DNA from: a virus
Length of the DNA stretch: 37,515 nt
Reading direction: 5' to 3' (one strand)
IMG/VR virus record: IMGVR_UViG_3300048997_000349
Span: 1 to 37,515 of that record
Shown one piece after another: positions 15,437 through 20,717 of the stretch. A model generated the notes under the pieces. The model had not been told where the DNA came from, ran no database searches, and saw only the letters and a list, made by a program, of their open reading frames with translations. Both the position numbers and the translations under genes were made by a program. Each line of letters starts with the position of its first letter. The first letter of the stretch is position 1.

Positions 15437-15970
15437 ATGAAAGCCAAGCCGGAAAGCGAAGTGGCAACGAATACCGCCAAGGAAAAGGCGGCCGCAGCGG
15501 AACTGCTCGGGTACGGCCTGCTGGCCGTGGAAATCGCGGGCGACTTTTTCACAACCTGCGTCGCTCACGTCACCACGGGCTGCACCTTCGAAGGCATGGA
15601 GAACGCGGAACCCGACTTGCTCAAAGTCACGGCCTACCGCAGCGCGAAAAGCACCATCCGCAAGGCGCTGAAGGCCAAGGTCAAGCTGTTGGACGGAGAG
15701 GGCAAGCCCAAGGCCAAGGGTGTGCTAGCGAAAGAGAGCAAGGCGCCCGCCGACGAGAGCGACGAGAGCAGCACGGCGCCCGCCGGGACGGAGCCGCAGT
15801 ACAAGCTCGCGGAACCGCGCGATGTGGTCAAGCTCGCTCTCCTCATGATGAACGAGGCGAGCGACCAAGGGAAAGCGCTGCGCGAGGAATTCGTGGCGGA
15901 CGTCTACGAGGCGAGCAAGGCCGCGCAGGCCGAGCTGGCCGTGCGGACCGAGGTAAAAAAGGCCGCGTAA
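15437..15970 (+). CDS. Hypothetical 177-aa early protein
   Basis: The ATG at 15437 follows GAAGAGAGG. Residues 1-90 form a helical domain with a hydrophobic core (LLGYGLLAVEIAGDFFTTCV). A low-complexity linker of Lys, Ser, Glu and Ala spans about 90-122, and a helical C-terminal part (EPRDVVKLALLMMNEASDQG) ends in Lys/Ala. The gene has a strong private promoter and a stem-loop after its stop, so it is probably abundant. No family is recognised; a nucleic-acid-binding or regulatory role is only a guess. Confidence 0.75.
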   Translation: MKAKPESEVATNTAKEKAAAAELLGYGLLAVEIAGDFFTTCVAHVTTGCTFEGMENAEPDLLKVTAYRSAKSTIRKALKAKVKLLDGEGKPKAKGVLAKESKAPADESDESSTAPAGTEPQYKLAEPRDVVKLALLMMNEASDQGKALREEFVADVYEASKAAQAELAVRTEVKKAA

Positions 15971-15976
15971 GGCTTC

Positions 15977-16000
15977 CAGGGTCCGCGAAAGCGGACCCTG
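15977..16000 (+). terminator. Strong GAAA-tetraloop hairpin after the 177-aa gene
   Basis: CAGGGTCCGC and GCGGACCCTG pair perfectly around a GAAA loop, six bases after the stop. No U-run follows, so it may stabilise the mRNA 3' end or mark a processing site rather than stop transcription by itself. Confidence 0.65.
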
Positions 16001-16014
16001 CCGAATGTCTCCGG

Positions 16015-16030
16015 TTGTTCCCGGGAACAT
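16015..16030 (+). repeat. Start-associated palindrome, copy 2 (one change)
   Basis: TTGTTCCCGGGAACAT, last base changed, lies 27 bp before the ATG of the broken gene at 16058. CTCCGG stands just upstream as a degenerate second half. Confidence 0.85.
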
Positions 16031-16057
16031 TCAGCAGGGTCAACGGGAGAACGCAAC

Positions 16058-16242
16058 ATGCTAGACGCGGTAGACGCACTTGGCACGCTACGCGGGCGCA
16101 TCGCGGGCGCATCGCGGACGATTTGAAGCTTCTGCGCGAAGCGTTGCACGCGAATGCGAAAGGAAAGGCGCACGTTGTGGAGGATCACTTAGAGCGAGTG
16201 ATAGCCGCTCAGGAAGCGGCGTTCGCCAAAACGGCAGGGTAG
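16058..16242 (+). pseudogene. Small gene frameshifted by an 11-bp tandem duplication
   Basis: From the ATG at 16058 (MLDAVDALGTLRGRIA) the frame closes at a TGA after 22 codons. The frame shifted by two continues as DDLKLLREALHANAKG to 16242. The break lies at two exact copies of GGGCGCATCGC (16094-16104 and 16105-16115). Removing one copy joins both halves into one 57-residue helical protein. The start has a GGGAG site. It may be a real recent mutation, a reversible slippage switch or an assembly error. Confidence 0.7.
16094..16115 (+). repeat. 11-bp tandem duplication inside gene
   Basis: Two adjacent copies of GGGCGCATCGC, followed by a partial third (GG), shift the frame of the gene at 16058-16242. 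Confidence 0.9.
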
Positions 16243-16247
16243 GAGAG

Positions 16248-16340
16248 GCGACAGAGCAAAGTCCGGCGGGCGCGTGTCATGGCCGCGCTTAGACTAAAGC
16301 GGGCGCAGATTACTGCGGCCGTCGGGCTTTGCTGTGTCGC
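16248..16340 (+). ncRNA. Structured RNA candidate, 93 nt
   Basis: Arms 16248-16269 and 16319-16340 pair over 22 positions with one G-G mismatch and two G-U pairs. The 49-nt inside holds two more stem-loops: CGCTT/AAGCG around AGACTA (16286-16301) and CGCAG/CTGCG around ATTA (16304-16317). The result is a branched, closed RNA with no open frame, 6 bp after the broken gene and 18 bp before palindrome copy 3. No known RNA family is recognised and no separate promoter is visible. Confidence 0.6.
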
Positions 16341-16358
16341 TGAGAGATTCCTGGGAAT

Positions 16359-16374
16359 TTGTTCCCGGGAACAA
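16359..16374 (+). repeat. Start-associated palindrome, copy 3 (perfect)
   Basis: The element lies 16 bp before the ATG at 16391, with AAGGGGAG as ribosome site. CTGGGAA upstream is a degenerate second half. Confidence 0.9.
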
Positions 16375-16390
16375 ATCGAAGGGGAGTGCG

Positions 16391-16723
16391 ATGGAAGATA
16401 AGCACATCGGAAAGCGCCGCGGATTTGAAGAGATGCGCGAGCGCGATGGCAGGGTGCGAGCGGCAGGCTCGATCGGTTACGCCACGGCCTACGGCGTGCT
16501 GGAAGCGATCGCGGCTCAGCGTGACGAGCGCGACCTAATCCGCACGCTGCAAGGGGAACAGCGCCCGCACTGGCAGGTCGAGCGGCGCGTGCGTGGCGAC
16601 ATTTGGGTTACGGCGGATCGCGCGATGCAGGGCGCGACGATGGCGGAGGCGCAGGACCTGGTCAAGGGCTTGCCCGGGTACCGCGTGGTCCGAGTTTGGG
16701 GGACGCGCCGGCGCGGGCATTGA
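16391..16723 (+). CDS. Hypothetical 110-aa protein
   Basis: The ATG at 16391 follows GGGGAG; upstream in-frame codons lie in the palindrome. The N-terminal half is charged and helical. The C-terminal half (DIWVTADRAMQGATMAEAQDL, then LPGYRVVRVWG) looks like a compact alpha/beta domain and ends in RRRGH. No family can be named. It closes its transcription unit, being followed by a terminator at 16731-16779. Confidence 0.7.
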   Translation: MEDKHIGKRRGFEEMRERDGRVRAAGSIGYATAYGVLEAIAAQRDERDLIRTLQGEQRPHWQVERRVRGDIWVTADRAMQGATMAEAQDLVKGLPGYRVVRVWGTRRRGH

Positions 16724-16730
16724 ATTGCGC

Positions 16731-16779
16731 GCCCCGACAACGACAGGGAGCGTGTCGGTTTCGGTGTCGGGGCTCTTTT
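16731..16779 (+). terminator. Intrinsic terminator
   Basis: GCCCCGACA (16731-16739) pairs with TGTCGGGGC (16765-16773) and is followed by TCTTTT. A smaller CGACA/TGTCG stem fits inside. A related GCCCCGACA hairpin occurs at 19072-19126. Confidence 0.8.
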
Positions 16780-16808
16780 GCGTGCGCGCGCGTTGTCGTT
16801 GTGGGGGA

Positions 16809-16827
16809 ATACGTCCCAGGGACGTAT
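16809..16827 (+). promoter_or_regulatory. Operator-like 19-bp palindrome
   Basis: ATACGTCCC and GGGACGTAT flank one central A in perfect symmetry. It stands between the terminator and the next gene, where a promoter would be needed, and shares the GTCCC/GGGAC core with the main palindrome family. Short CTGAAT direct repeats follow (16861-16880). No clear -35/-10 pair is seen. Confidence 0.5.
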
Positions 16828-16896
16828 ATCCCAAATATGTGCCGGTGACGTATTTAGGAGCTGAATCTGAATCTGATTCTGAACCCGGATCTGATT

Positions 16897-16912
16897 TTGT
16901 TCCCGGGAACAA
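16897..16912 (+). repeat. Start-associated palindrome, copy 4 (perfect)
   Basis: The element lies 15 bp before the ATG at 16928, with the standard CTGTGGAGAG leader. Confidence 0.9.
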
Positions 16913-16927
16913 ACTGTGGAGAGCGTC

Positions 16928-17059
16928 ATGTCATTTCGAATTCAAGCCGTGTACGCGATGCGAACCATTCGCTTCTGCGTGACTGCGGAGAGCGAGCAGG
17001 CAGCATTAGCCAAGGCGCGCAAGGTTGCGAAGCGCGCGCTGAACCTGAGCGTGATCTGA
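16928..17059 (+). CDS. 43-aa basic protein, possibly interrupted by an in-frame TGA
   Basis: The ATG follows CTGTGGAGAG and palindrome copy 4. The product starts MSFRIQAVYAMRTIRFCV and ends in a basic helix (AALAKARKVAKRALNL). After the TGA at 17057-17059 the same frame continues with plausible protein (ISFEVLMGTYGQLTDHPKSR) to a second TGA at 17120-17122. A nonsense mutation or readthrough would explain this. The family is not recognised. Confidence 0.6.
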   Translation: MSFRIQAVYAMRTIRFCVTAESEQAALAKARKVAKRALNLSVI

Positions 17060-17118
17060 ATTTCGTTTGAAGTGCTGATGGGCACCTACGGGCAGTTGAC
17101 CGACCATCCGAAGAGCCG

Positions 17119-17187
17119 GTGACGTTTATTCCGGCGGAGTGGCACACCCAGGCAAGGCCTGTACTCGCGGAGCCGTGGCGAGGTTAG
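17119..17187 (+). CDS. Possible mini-gene, 22 aa
   Basis: A GTG at 17119 overlaps the TGA that ends the extended 16928 frame (GTGA, the usual coupling here). It encodes VTFIPAEWHTQARPVLAEPW. There is no independent ribosome site, so translation would need readthrough of the upstream TGA. It may be the remnant of a longer gene. Confidence 0.3.
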   Translation: MTFIPAEWHTQARPVLAEPWRG

Positions 17188-17209
17188 GGGAGCCGACAAA
17201 GCCGAAGTC

Positions 17210-17296
17210 ATGAGATGGAATTTGGATATCAGCGCAGTCCTTGAACAACAGGCACAGCGTGCCAAGGGACGCCTAAGCGCAGCCGGAACGCTGTAA
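17210..17296 (+). CDS. Possible mini-gene, 28 aa
   Basis: The ATG at 17210 opens MRWNLDISAVLEQQAQRA and ends at a TAA at 17296, 25 bp before palindrome copy 5. A purine-rich GGGGAG lies about 20 bp upstream, farther than usual. The frame is the same as that of the 16928 gene after two stops, so the block 16928-17296 may be one decayed gene. Confidence 0.35.
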   Translation: MRWNLDISAVLEQQAQRAKGRLSAAGTL

Positions 17297-17321
17297 CCCG
17301 GCGGTAGTTCTGTCTCGGGAT

Positions 17322-17337
17322 TTATTCCCGGGAACAA
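17322..17337 (+). repeat. Start-associated palindrome, copy 5 (one change)
   Basis: TTATTCCCGGGAACAA, third base changed, lies 14 bp before the ATG at 17352. TCTCGGGA stands upstream as a second half. Confidence 0.85.
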
Positions 17338-17351
17338 CTGTGGAGCAGGGC

Positions 17352-17492
17352 ATGCAAATCGTTCACCACGTGTCACACGCTGAGCTTGATCGGTTATTTG
17401 CTGCCGTGGCGAAGCCCGTCGAGCATGACGGCGCGCTCGATTGGATCGCGCCGGCGTGGTGGTACCTGATGTGGGCGACGGCAACGCACTAA
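17352..17492 (+). CDS. Hypothetical 46-aa protein
   Basis: The ATG follows CTGTGGAGCAGGGC and palindrome copy 5. The peptide starts MQIVHHVSHAELDRLF and ends with a Trp-rich hydrophobic stretch (LDWIAPAWWYLMWAT), perhaps membrane-active. Its TAA is inside the leader AACTGTGGAGAG of the next gene. The family is unknown. Confidence 0.6.
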   Translation: MQIVHHVSHAELDRLFAAVAKPVEHDGALDWIAPAWWYLMWATATH

Positions 17493-17506
17493 CTGTGGAG
17501 AGCGTC

Positions 17507-17734
17507 ATGGAAAAATTCCAAACGCCGAAGGAAGCGATTCGAGCGCGCGAACAGTGCCGCGCATCTTGCCTGCCTCGGATTAATTGCGCGGCGCTAGATA
17601 GGCTGAGCTTGCTCTCCCATCGGGCAGTCCTCGCGTGCGACCGCGAGGCCGCATTCATCGAAGCGCAGGGTGCCATCGTCAAGGCGCAAATCAGCGGCGC
17701 GATTCAAAGCCGAAGAATTTCGAATCCCGGGTAA
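17507..17734 (+). CDS. Hypothetical 75-aa protein
   Basis: The ATG at 17507 has the standard CTGTGGAGAGCGTC leader but no palindrome, so it is the second gene of the unit that begins at 17352. The product (MEKFQTPKEAIRAREQC) has three Cys and is mostly helical. Its stop abuts palindrome copy 6. No family is recognised. Confidence 0.65.
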   Translation: MEKFQTPKEAIRAREQCRASCLPRINCAALDRLSLLSHRAVLACDREAAFIEAQGAIVKAQISGAIQSRRISNPG

Positions 17735-17750
17735 TTGTTCCCGGGAACAA
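17735..17750 (+). repeat. Start-associated palindrome, copy 6 (perfect)
   Basis: The element starts at the base after the previous stop and ends 13 bp before the ATG at 17764. CCCGGG (17726-17731) lies just upstream and can pair with its left half. Confidence 0.9.
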
Positions 17751-17763
17751 CTGAGGAGAGGTC

Positions 17764-18117
17764 ATGGAATCCAGACCCAAGCTGGTCGAGCTGTTCAAGC
17801 TCGAAGTGCTCGAGCTCTCGCGACTGCACGAGATGTGCGCCCGAGGCAATACGGCGCGAGCGGACAATCTGTTTCAATCCGCGATCCGAGACATGGGCGT
17901 GGTCCGCGGCTCGAAGTTCACCGCTGTACCGGGCGAAGCCACAGCGCTGCAATTCCGCGATTTCTCGCGCATCACGCTACAGGTGCATTTCCCTGCCTCG
18001 CTATGCGCCCTGATACACAGAGCAATCGAGCCGGCGCCCAAGGTCGACGCGCGTCGCATCATCGGCCTCAACGGTCCGCGGCGCGGCACGTTCCACGCGC
18101 AGGGGCGGGCAGCTTGA
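17764..18117 (+). CDS. Hypothetical 117-aa protein
   Basis: The ATG follows CTGAGGAGAGGTC. The N-terminal part (VELFKLEVLELSRLHEM) is a helix with Leu/Val heptads; the rest is mixed and ends in a basic, Gly-rich tail (GLNGPRRGTFHAQG). No known family. The stop overlaps the next gene. Confidence 0.65.
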   Translation: MESRPKLVELFKLEVLELSRLHEMCARGNTARADNLFQSAIRDMGVVRGSKFTAVPGEATALQFRDFSRITLQVHFPASLCALIHRAIEPAPKVDARRIIGLNGPRRGTFHAQGRAA

Positions 18118-18377
18118 GCCCGAGTCCGATCCAAGCCGAGATCCGGCTCGTAATCCAAACGCATGCCCGCTACGACTTCGCGTCGAAGCGCTACCTGCGC
18201 CGGCCAAGCTGGCAGGTCTGGATCGACCAGATCAACGCGCGGGCTCAATACGCGCTGCGCCACCGCGGTCGAAATTCACCTTCGATTCGATTCGGCATTC
18301 GAATCCGGGACGTTGACGGCCTGCTGTTAGTGCAGCCCGTACCGTGCCCCACGCCGCATAGGAGCCCGAGAAAATGA
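18114..18377 (+). CDS. Hypothetical 87-aa basic protein (TTG start)
   Basis: The TTG at 18114 overlaps the TGA of the upstream gene (TTGA), matching the coupling used throughout this region. The product has a helical N-terminus (SPIQAEIRLVIQTHARYDF) and is rich in Arg and Trp (RRPSWQVWIDQINARAQY). A nucleic-acid-binding role is conceivable. An ATG start inside the frame would remove the conserved-looking N-terminus. Confidence 0.55.
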   Translation: MSPSPIQAEIRLVIQTHARYDFASKRYLRRPSWQVWIDQINARAQYALRHRGRNSPSIRFGIRIRDVDGLLLVQPVPCPTPHRSPRK

Positions 18378-18460
18378 AACAAGTAAAGCCGCTAGAACCG
18401 GCCCAATCATTTACCTGGATGCAGCACCCTGCGCCCGCCGCGCGAACCATTCAGAAATAG
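18374..18460 (+). CDS. Mini-gene, 28 aa
   Basis: The ATG at 18374 overlaps the previous stop (ATGA) and has GGAG 9 bp upstream. The peptide is MKQVKPLEPAQSFTWMQH followed by a Pro/Ala-rich end. It has no recognisable family; the coupling is the main evidence that it is translated. Confidence 0.45.
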   Translation: MKQVKPLEPAQSFTWMQHPAPAARTIQK

Positions 18461-18493
18461 CGGAACGCGCAGGTTAGTGCACCCGGCTTGAAT

Positions 18494-18509
18494 TTGTTCC
18501 CGGGAACAA
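18494..18509 (+). repeat. Start-associated palindrome, copy 7 (perfect)
   Basis: The element lies 13 bp before the ATG at 18523 with leader CTGAGGAGAAACC. ACCCGG is found 8 bp upstream. Confidence 0.9.
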
Positions 18510-18522
18510 CTGAGGAGAAACC

Positions 18523-18702
18523 ATGTACTACGCAATGCAATTGACCGAGGGCGTGGCAACGCGCATCGGCCGCATGACGCCCAAGGAGTCGACCGCCATC
18601 AAGATCGCGCAACGGCGCGTCGCCGCGGGCAAGGTGGCCTATGTCGAGCAGTACGGTGTAGGCGTGATCTGGACGCCCAACGCCTCGACCAAGCCGAACT
18701 AG
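18523..18702 (+). CDS. Hypothetical 59-aa protein
   Basis: The ATG follows CTGAGGAG. The product begins MYYAMQLTEGVATRIGRM, has a basic helix (IKIAQRRVAAGKVAYV) and a beta-like end (YGVGVIWTP). It looks like a small complete alpha/beta domain. The family is unknown. The next gene starts after one base. Confidence 0.65.
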   Translation: MYYAMQLTEGVATRIGRMTPKESTAIKIAQRRVAAGKVAYVEQYGVGVIWTPNASTKPN

Positions 18703-18703
18703 C

Positions 18704-18982
18704 ATGTCCTCGGCCACGCTCACGATGACGCAGGAATGGCGCAGAGAACTGCTGCTGGAATGGTGGGGAAGCAAGCGCATCATCCGTTTGGCCCACAAGC
18801 ACGGCCTGTACGAGAGGGCGGCGAAGCAGCGGGCGCGGATGAGGCAGATCGAAAAGCTGTTCTTCCCCGACAGCAACAAAGGCCGATCCCCGACACCGAC
18901 ACCGAAGGCGAAGGCGACAGGAACCGTCGCCCACGGCCCGCGCCGAGCCGAGATCCTCGCGCGAGCTGCATCCAAAACCTGA
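18704..18982 (+). CDS. Hypothetical 92-aa basic protein, HTH-like
   Basis: The ATG lies one base after the previous stop. Residues 8-50 (EWRRELLLEWWGSKRIIRLA, then HGLYERAAKQRARMRQ) could form a helix-turn-helix. The tail is rich in Lys, Pro and Thr. A DNA-binding role is possible. It is the last gene before the large non-coding segment. Confidence 0.6.
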   Translation: MSSATLTMTQEWRRELLLEWWGSKRIIRLAHKHGLYERAAKQRARMRQIEKLFFPDSNKGRSPTPTPKAKATGTVAHGPRRAEILARAASKT

Positions 18983-19008
18983 ATTCCCCCGACAACAACA
19001 GGGTATTA

Positions 19009-19060
19009 AACCAGCCTATAGGCTGGTTTTGCGGCCTCGAAACCAGCCTATAGGCTGGTT
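19009..19060 (+). repeat. Two copies of a perfect 20-bp palindrome
   Basis: AACCAGCCTATAGGCTGGTT occurs at 19009-19028 and 19041-19060, with centres 32 bp apart (about three helical turns). The first copy is followed by TT and could also work as a weak terminator after the 92-aa gene. The spacing suits paired operators or origin sites. Confidence 0.85.
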
Positions 19061-19071
19061 CACGAATTGAA

Positions 19072-19126
19072 GCCCCGACACCGACACCGACTGGTACGCC
19101 ATCCCGGTCTGATTCGGTGCCGGGGC
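19072..19126 (+). other. Long GC-rich hairpin
   Basis: GCCCCGACACCGA (19072-19084) pairs with TCGGTGCCGGGGC (19114-19126) with one mismatch. It resembles the terminator at 16731-16779 but has no U-run. Transcription arrest or an origin-related structure are both possible. Confidence 0.65.
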
Positions 19127-19394
19127 GCGGGGCGGGCGAGGCAAGGTGGCACAACTTGTGCTTTGTCCAAACCAATCCCCTACTCACAAAGTTACCTTTA
19201 AGCGTACGCGGCCGCAGCAAGCTCACTAAAAACACTCCAATATAGAGATACTTAATAACTACTCTTAATCTATATTGTCCTCGCTCCTAATTTCTAAAGG
19301 TCTCAACGATTGGGGTATAGGCCTCACACATTTATTTTTGCATTCCTGTTTCGTGCTTTGTAGCATATCAAGCACTTATGCTCGCCTAGCCGAC

Positions 19395-19403
19395 TTATCC
19401 ACA
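19395..19403 (+). other. DnaA box
   Basis: TTATCCACA matches the DnaA consensus TTATNCACA. It is the only perfect box noticed and lies in the AT-rich non-coding tract. Confidence 0.6.
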
Positions 19404-19557
19404 GGCTGGGCGTCGATCTCCAAGCCGTCCCCCGGCCCCTATACATTTAGAGGGTCCGAAAAAGTTTCAAACCTCGGCCCTTTTCCGATTCCGTAAGCGC
19501 ATCAACACCTTGCGCCGGAAAATGTCCCTCAGGTCACTTACATGTCACGTTGAACCC

Positions 19558-19587
19558 TTGACCTCACATGCTAAGAACCTTTATAAT
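19558..19587 (+). promoter_or_regulatory. Strong sigma70-like promoter
   Basis: TTGACC (19558-19563), 18 bp and a perfect TATAAT (19582-19587) are present. It reads into an attenuator and then into the gene string starting at 19680. Confidence 0.75.
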
Positions 19588-19612
19588 TCAGTTTCTTGCT
19601 ACATTTCTTTTT

Positions 19613-19635
19613 CGGGGCTTCGGCCCCGTTCTTTT
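19613..19635 (+). terminator. Leader attenuator with UUCG loop
   Basis: CGGGGC and GCCCCG pair around TTCG and are followed by TTCTTTT. The hairpin lies about 20 nt after the expected transcript start and overlaps the first bases of palindrome copy 8, so most transcripts should stop before the first gene unless antitermination occurs. Confidence 0.8.
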
Positions 19636-19649
19636 GTTCCCGGGAACAA
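19634..19649 (+). repeat. Start-associated palindrome, copy 8 (perfect)
   Basis: The element lies 30 bp before the ATG at 19680. The extra length holds a second half-site downstream (TTCCGGGG) before the usual CAACTGAGGAGAG leader. Confidence 0.9.
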
Positions 19650-19679
19650 TTCCGGGGACCTCAACTGAGGAGAGCGCCA

Positions 19680-19796
19680 ATGGGTGAATTCGGACGCAGA
19701 CGCAGCCGGCGTGACTGGTCGCGCCGTGAGGTACTGGCGCAGCGCCACGCGCTGACCGTGGCCTGGCTCAACTCCCTGCGCCGGGCGGCGCGATGA
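19680..19796 (+). CDS. Arg-rich 38-aa protein
   Basis: The ATG at 19680 follows CTGAGGAGAGCGCCA. The peptide MGEFGRRRSRRDWSRREV and a short amphipathic helix give a very basic product, probably RNA- or DNA-binding. It is the first gene after the attenuator, and its Arg-rich N-terminus is reminiscent of lambdoid N-type antiterminators, but this is only a resemblance. Its stop overlaps the next start (ATGA). Confidence 0.6.
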   Translation: MGEFGRRRSRRDWSRREVLAQRHALTVAWLNSLRRAAR

Positions 19797-20011
19797 ACCG
19801 CTCCCAAGCTGGCACGCCGGGCTGGTACGAGCTGAGCTTTAACGGACGGTTCCTGTGCGAAGGCGAGGACATGGCGACGTTTTGCATCGCCGCTCGCAAC
19901 CTTGGCGCCGGCGCCGTCGTGAAAGAGGTTCGCCACCCGGAACACGGCCACGAGCCGTTCGGGTTCCAAGCGGACGGCCCAGCCCTGCGGGCGATTGCGG
20001 GGCAGCAGTGA
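19793..20011 (+). CDS. Hypothetical 72-aa protein
   Basis: The start overlaps the preceding stop. The product holds a compact alpha/beta pattern (WYELSFNGRFLCEGEDMATF, AGAVVKEVRHPE). No family is recognised. It belongs to a five-gene coupled string running from 19680 to 20710. Confidence 0.65.
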   Translation: MNRSQAGTPGWYELSFNGRFLCEGEDMATFCIAARNLGAGAVVKEVRHPEHGHEPFGFQADGPALRAIAGQQ

Positions 20012-20241
20012 ACAACGCCCCGGACAAAAGCCTCTGGCCCATCGAGAACGGCGTGGAGGTGCGCTACGTGGTGGACGGGCACGAGTTCCCCAACGAGGAC
20101 GCCAACCTCATGGGCGACGGCGAGTATCCGCCCTTTCTCGTATTCGACGTGGATGCGCAGGACTACGTCGGCGGCACGTACCCAACGCGGGACGCGGCGC
20201 AGGTCGAAGCCACGCGCCTGAACGAGACGGGGCAGTCGTGA
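20008..20241 (+). CDS. Hypothetical 77-aa acidic protein
   Basis: The GTG at 20008 overlaps the previous TGA (GTGA). The product (DKSLWPIENGVEVRYVVDGH, PFLVFDVDAQDYVGG) looks like a small beta-rich acidic domain with a C-terminal helix. The family is unknown. Confidence 0.65.
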   Translation: MNNAPDKSLWPIENGVEVRYVVDGHEFPNEDANLMGDGEYPPFLVFDVDAQDYVGGTYPTRDAAQVEATRLNETGQS

Positions 20242-20432
20242 GTGAGGACTGGATTAACGTCACCGTGGTTGGCAGCTCCTACGAGGAGCATCTCGATATG
20301 CGCTCGGACAGGCGCCGGCACCGCTTGCTGAGTGCGCCCGCCGTTCGCGGACAAGGGTTCATGGCGCTCGCGCACCGGGAGGGTCGGCAGACCGAATGGA
20401 TACCTGGCCCGGCGCCCAAGGGGCAGTCGTGA
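20238..20432 (+). CDS. Hypothetical 64-aa protein
   Basis: The GTG at 20238 overlaps the previous stop. The sequence VSEDWINVTVVGSSYEEH is followed by RSDRRRHRLLSAPAVRGQ. Basic centre, no hydrophobic core of note. The family is unknown. Confidence 0.6.
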   Translation: MSEDWINVTVVGSSYEEHLDMRSDRRRHRLLSAPAVRGQGFMALAHREGRQTEWIPGPAPKGQS

Positions 20433-20710
20433 GCGACGTCAAGCACCAACCCAAAACGCCGCTGCCGTTCAAATCGGCGCTCGCGGTGCGCGACAACGCG
20501 TCCAACTATTACGTTGTTCACGCTCGCGGCTGGCCCATCCCCGTCGCGGCCATGTGCGACGACGAGGTCGATGCCGCCTACCTCGCGCATGCCGCGGTTC
20601 AGTATCAGAACCTGGTCAAGGCGCTGAAACACCTGAGCGGGCATCATCTGACCGGCGACGAGTGCCGGGAGTTGGCGGGCGACGCGCTGCAAGCAGCGGA
20701 CGAGGCCTGA
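20429..20710 (+). CDS. Hypothetical 93-aa protein
   Basis: The GTG at 20429 overlaps the previous TGA. The product has a beta part (ALAVRDNASNYYVVHARGW) and a helical part (YLAHAAVQYQNLVKALKHLS). Its mix of a short beta sheet and helices recurs in several small genes of this region. The family is unknown. Confidence 0.65.
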   Translation: MSDVKHQPKTPLPFKSALAVRDNASNYYVVHARGWPIPVAAMCDDEVDAAYLAHAAVQYQNLVKALKHLSGHHLTGDECRELAGDALQAADEA

Positions 20711-20717
20711 TACCCTT

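Larger units (their letters stand above)
18983..19679. other. Non-coding, origin-like and regulatory segment
   Basis: No convincing gene is present in 697 bp. In order it holds two 20-bp palindromes (19009, 19041), a large GCCCCGACA hairpin (19072-19126), an AT-rich tract with several inverted repeats (GCACAACTTGTGC at 19149; CAATATAGA/TCTATATTG at 19238-19277; AGCATA/TATGCT at 19362-19382), a DnaA box (19395-19403), a strong promoter (19558-19587) and an attenuator (19613-19635). Its composition is clearly more AT-rich than the flanking genes. A replication origin is the most likely reading. Confidence 0.5.
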
